From Erysipelotrichaceae bacterium (GTDB lineage Bacteria > Bacillota_I > Bacilli_A > Erysipelotrichales > Erysipelotrichaceae): 7,389 nt of DNA. The notes beneath the pieces were generated by a model. It was not told the origin of the DNA. It searched no databases and worked only from the letters and a program-made list of their open reading frames with translations. Positions 6,254-7,389 of this stretch are shown piece by piece. The stretch's first letter is position 1. Each line of letters starts with the position of its first letter. The stretch spans positions 1 to 7,389 of the forward strand of contig CAAEDX010000066.1 of NCBI GenBank assembly GCA_900754715.1, written 5' to 3'. The position numbers and the translations under genes were made by a program.

Positions 6254-7126
6254 ATGAAAAAAGAAGTCGTCAGAGACGGCGCGCAGATCATCGCCGGCAA
6301 TTTCCTGGTGGCGCTTGGCGTCAATGCCTTTATCTTGCCTAATGATGTGCTGACGGGCGGTCTGGCCGGCGTCGCGGTGGCGCTGCAGCCGCTGATCGCG
6401 GTAGAGCCGACACTGTTCATCAATGCCGCGACCATCGTGCTGTTTGGCGTCGGCGCACTGGTCCTGGGCAGGCAGTTCGCGCTGAAGACGCTGCTCTCTA
6501 CGATCTGTTATCCGCTGTTCATTTCCCTGCTCTCCTGGGGACTGGCAGAATGGTTCACGCCTGAGACCTTCATCATGGACCAGTATCTGGCAAGCATCTA
6601 TGGCGGCGTGCTCATGGGATGCGGCGTCGGGCTCGTGTTTCGCTGCGGGGCGAGCACCGGCGGCATGGATATCCCGCCGCTGATCGTGCATCGGTTTACG
6701 CATCTGCCGCTGTCCACTCTGGTGCTCGTCACGGACGCGCTGACCGTCGGCCTGGGCGTGGCAACCTATGGCCTGCAGGCCGCGCTCATGGGCATCATCT
6801 CGGTCTTCATCAGCAGCGTGGCCATCGACCGGACGCTGACGCTGGGCGCAGTGCGTTCCAAGAACTGCATGATCATCTCGGAACGTCATGAGGAGCTGCT
6901 GGCGTATATCCATGATCAGCTTTACCGCGGCACCACGCTGCTGGAGGCGAAAGGCGGCTATACGCAGGAAGCGCGCAAGGTCATCATGGTCGTCGTCTCG
7001 CGCAAGCAGTATCCGCTGCTTGAGCATGAGGTGCTGCGGATAGACCCGAATGCGTTCATCATCGTGACCGATACCGATGAGGTGCATGGCCTGGGCTTTA
7101 CATATGAAGAGGATGATTACAGATGA
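6254..7126 (+). CDS. YitT family membrane protein (YitT/DUF161 membrane region plus DUF2179)
   Basis: This 290-aa integral membrane protein has five or six predicted hydrophobic segments (roughly 10-28, 53-71, 79-97, 110-130, 152-170 and 175-193). It carries the glycine-rich family signatures NDVLTGGLAG (30-39) and CGASTGGMDI (131-140). The last third is a soluble DUF2179 domain (about 225-282) with RGTTLLEAKGGY, KVIMVVVSRKQ, IDPNAFIIVTD and a final VHGLGF. The length is normal for the family. YitT proteins are widespread in Bacillota; their transported substrate or role is not established, so no function is claimed. The start has GAGGTGG a few bases upstream. The stop overlaps the next start as ATGA, so the two genes are co-translated. 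GC here is among the highest in the window. Confidence 0.95.
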   Translation: MKKEVVRDGAQIIAGNFLVALGVNAFILPNDVLTGGLAGVAVALQPLIAVEPTLFINAATIVLFGVGALVLGRQFALKTLLSTICYPLFISLLSWGLAEWFTPETFIMDQYLASIYGGVLMGCGVGLVFRCGASTGGMDIPPLIVHRFTHLPLSTLVLVTDALTVGLGVATYGLQAALMGIISVFISSVAIDRTLTLGAVRSKNCMIISERHEELLAYIHDQLYRGTTLLEAKGGYTQEARKVIMVVVSRKQYPLLEHEVLRIDPNAFIIVTDTDEVHGLGFTYEEDDYR

Positions 7127-7389
7127 AACAATTGTTCAATTACCATGGGCATACCAGCCGCTGCGGCCATGCCGTGGGTACAGACGAGGAATATGTGCAG
7201 GCGGCGATCGCCGCCGGCTATCAGAAGATAGGCTTCAGCGACCATGCGCCCTATCCCGGTCAATATCATCCGGAAGAGCGCATGGATATGCGCGAGCTGC
7301 CTGAGTATATCCGTGCGGTGAAGGAGCTGCAGGAGCGTTACCATGATCAGATCGATATCTATATCGGCCTAGAGATCGAGAATTATCAG
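7123..7389 (+). CDS. PHP-domain phosphoesterase, histidinol-phosphatase (HisJ/HisK) type, N-terminal part
   Basis: The first 89 codons of a PHP-superfamily metallo-phosphoesterase are present; the rest lies beyond the right edge. Metal-site motifs are visible: NYHGHTSRCGHA at residues 6-17 (the HxH pair), GFSDHAPY at 37-44 and GLEIE at about 82-86. This layout matches the histidinol-phosphatase HisJ family, which removes phosphate from L-histidinol phosphate in histidine synthesis. No other his gene is visible, and many such proteins have other substrates, so the specific reaction is uncertain. The ATG overlaps the YitT stop by 4 nt. An AAGAGG stretch about 10 nt upstream is a modest ribosome-binding site, so expression probably depends on coupling to the upstream gene. 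Confidence 0.9.
   Translation, partial: MKQLFNYHGHTSRCGHAVGTDEEYVQAAIAAGYQKIGFSDHAPYPGQYHPEERMDMRELPEYIRAVKELQERYHDQIDIYIGLEIENYQ

Noticed and set aside
6116..7087. 323-codon minus-strand frame opposite the YitT gene
   Set aside because: The translation is a low-complexity mix of Q, R, D and H, typical of the complement of a hydrophobic membrane-protein gene. It also runs through the terminator at 6181-6213.
1..7389. CRISPR arrays, tRNA or rRNA genes, insertion sequences, riboswitches
   Set aside because: No regularly spaced repeats, cloverleaf-like segments, transposase motifs or recognisable riboswitch cores were seen on either strand.

Overview
The window looks like chromosomal DNA of a fairly GC-rich member of the Bacillota (Firmicutes). 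Strong AGGAGG-type ribosome-binding sites, consensus TATAAT boxes, an AddAB-type (not RecBCD) recombination nuclease and a YitT-family membrane protein all fit. A gut-type Erysipelotrichales or similar lineage is a guess that the sequence alone cannot settle.

Layout. (1) Positions 1-3955, minus strand: addB followed by the 5' part of addA, overlapping by 17 nt and running off the left edge. They encode the two subunits of the double-strand-break-processing helicase-nuclease. This AddB has a full C-terminal nuclease and all four iron-sulfur cysteines, but it starts downstream of where the N-terminal Walker A loop of Bacillus AddB would lie. (2) Positions 3956-4215: intergenic, with the addB -10 box and a strong intrinsic terminator for the next operon. 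(3) Positions 4216-5503, minus strand: a two-gene operon of lower, more variable GC. The first gene fuses an XRE-type DNA-binding domain to a DUF3990 domain (ADP-ribosyltransferase-like toxin family). The second, one nucleotide downstream, encodes a 145-aa acidic partner. It has its own promoter, candidate operator repeats and terminator, so it reads as a self-contained, probably acquired toxin-antitoxin-like module and is the most interesting object here. (4) Positions 5504-5792: a divergent intergenic region with an imperfect direct repeat and what may be remnants of a small gene. (5) Positions 5793-6213, plus strand: a small exported protein of unknown function with its own terminator. (6) Positions 6254-7389, plus strand: a YitT-family membrane protein whose stop codon overlaps (ATGA) the start of a PHP-domain phosphoesterase of the histidinol-phosphatase type, cut by the right edge.

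The addAB genes form one coupled unit, the HTH-DUF3990 pair a second, and the YitT/PHP pair a third; the small secreted protein stands alone. Nothing in the sequence shows a functional link between these units. The long plus-strand reading frames opposite addAB are antisense shadows.
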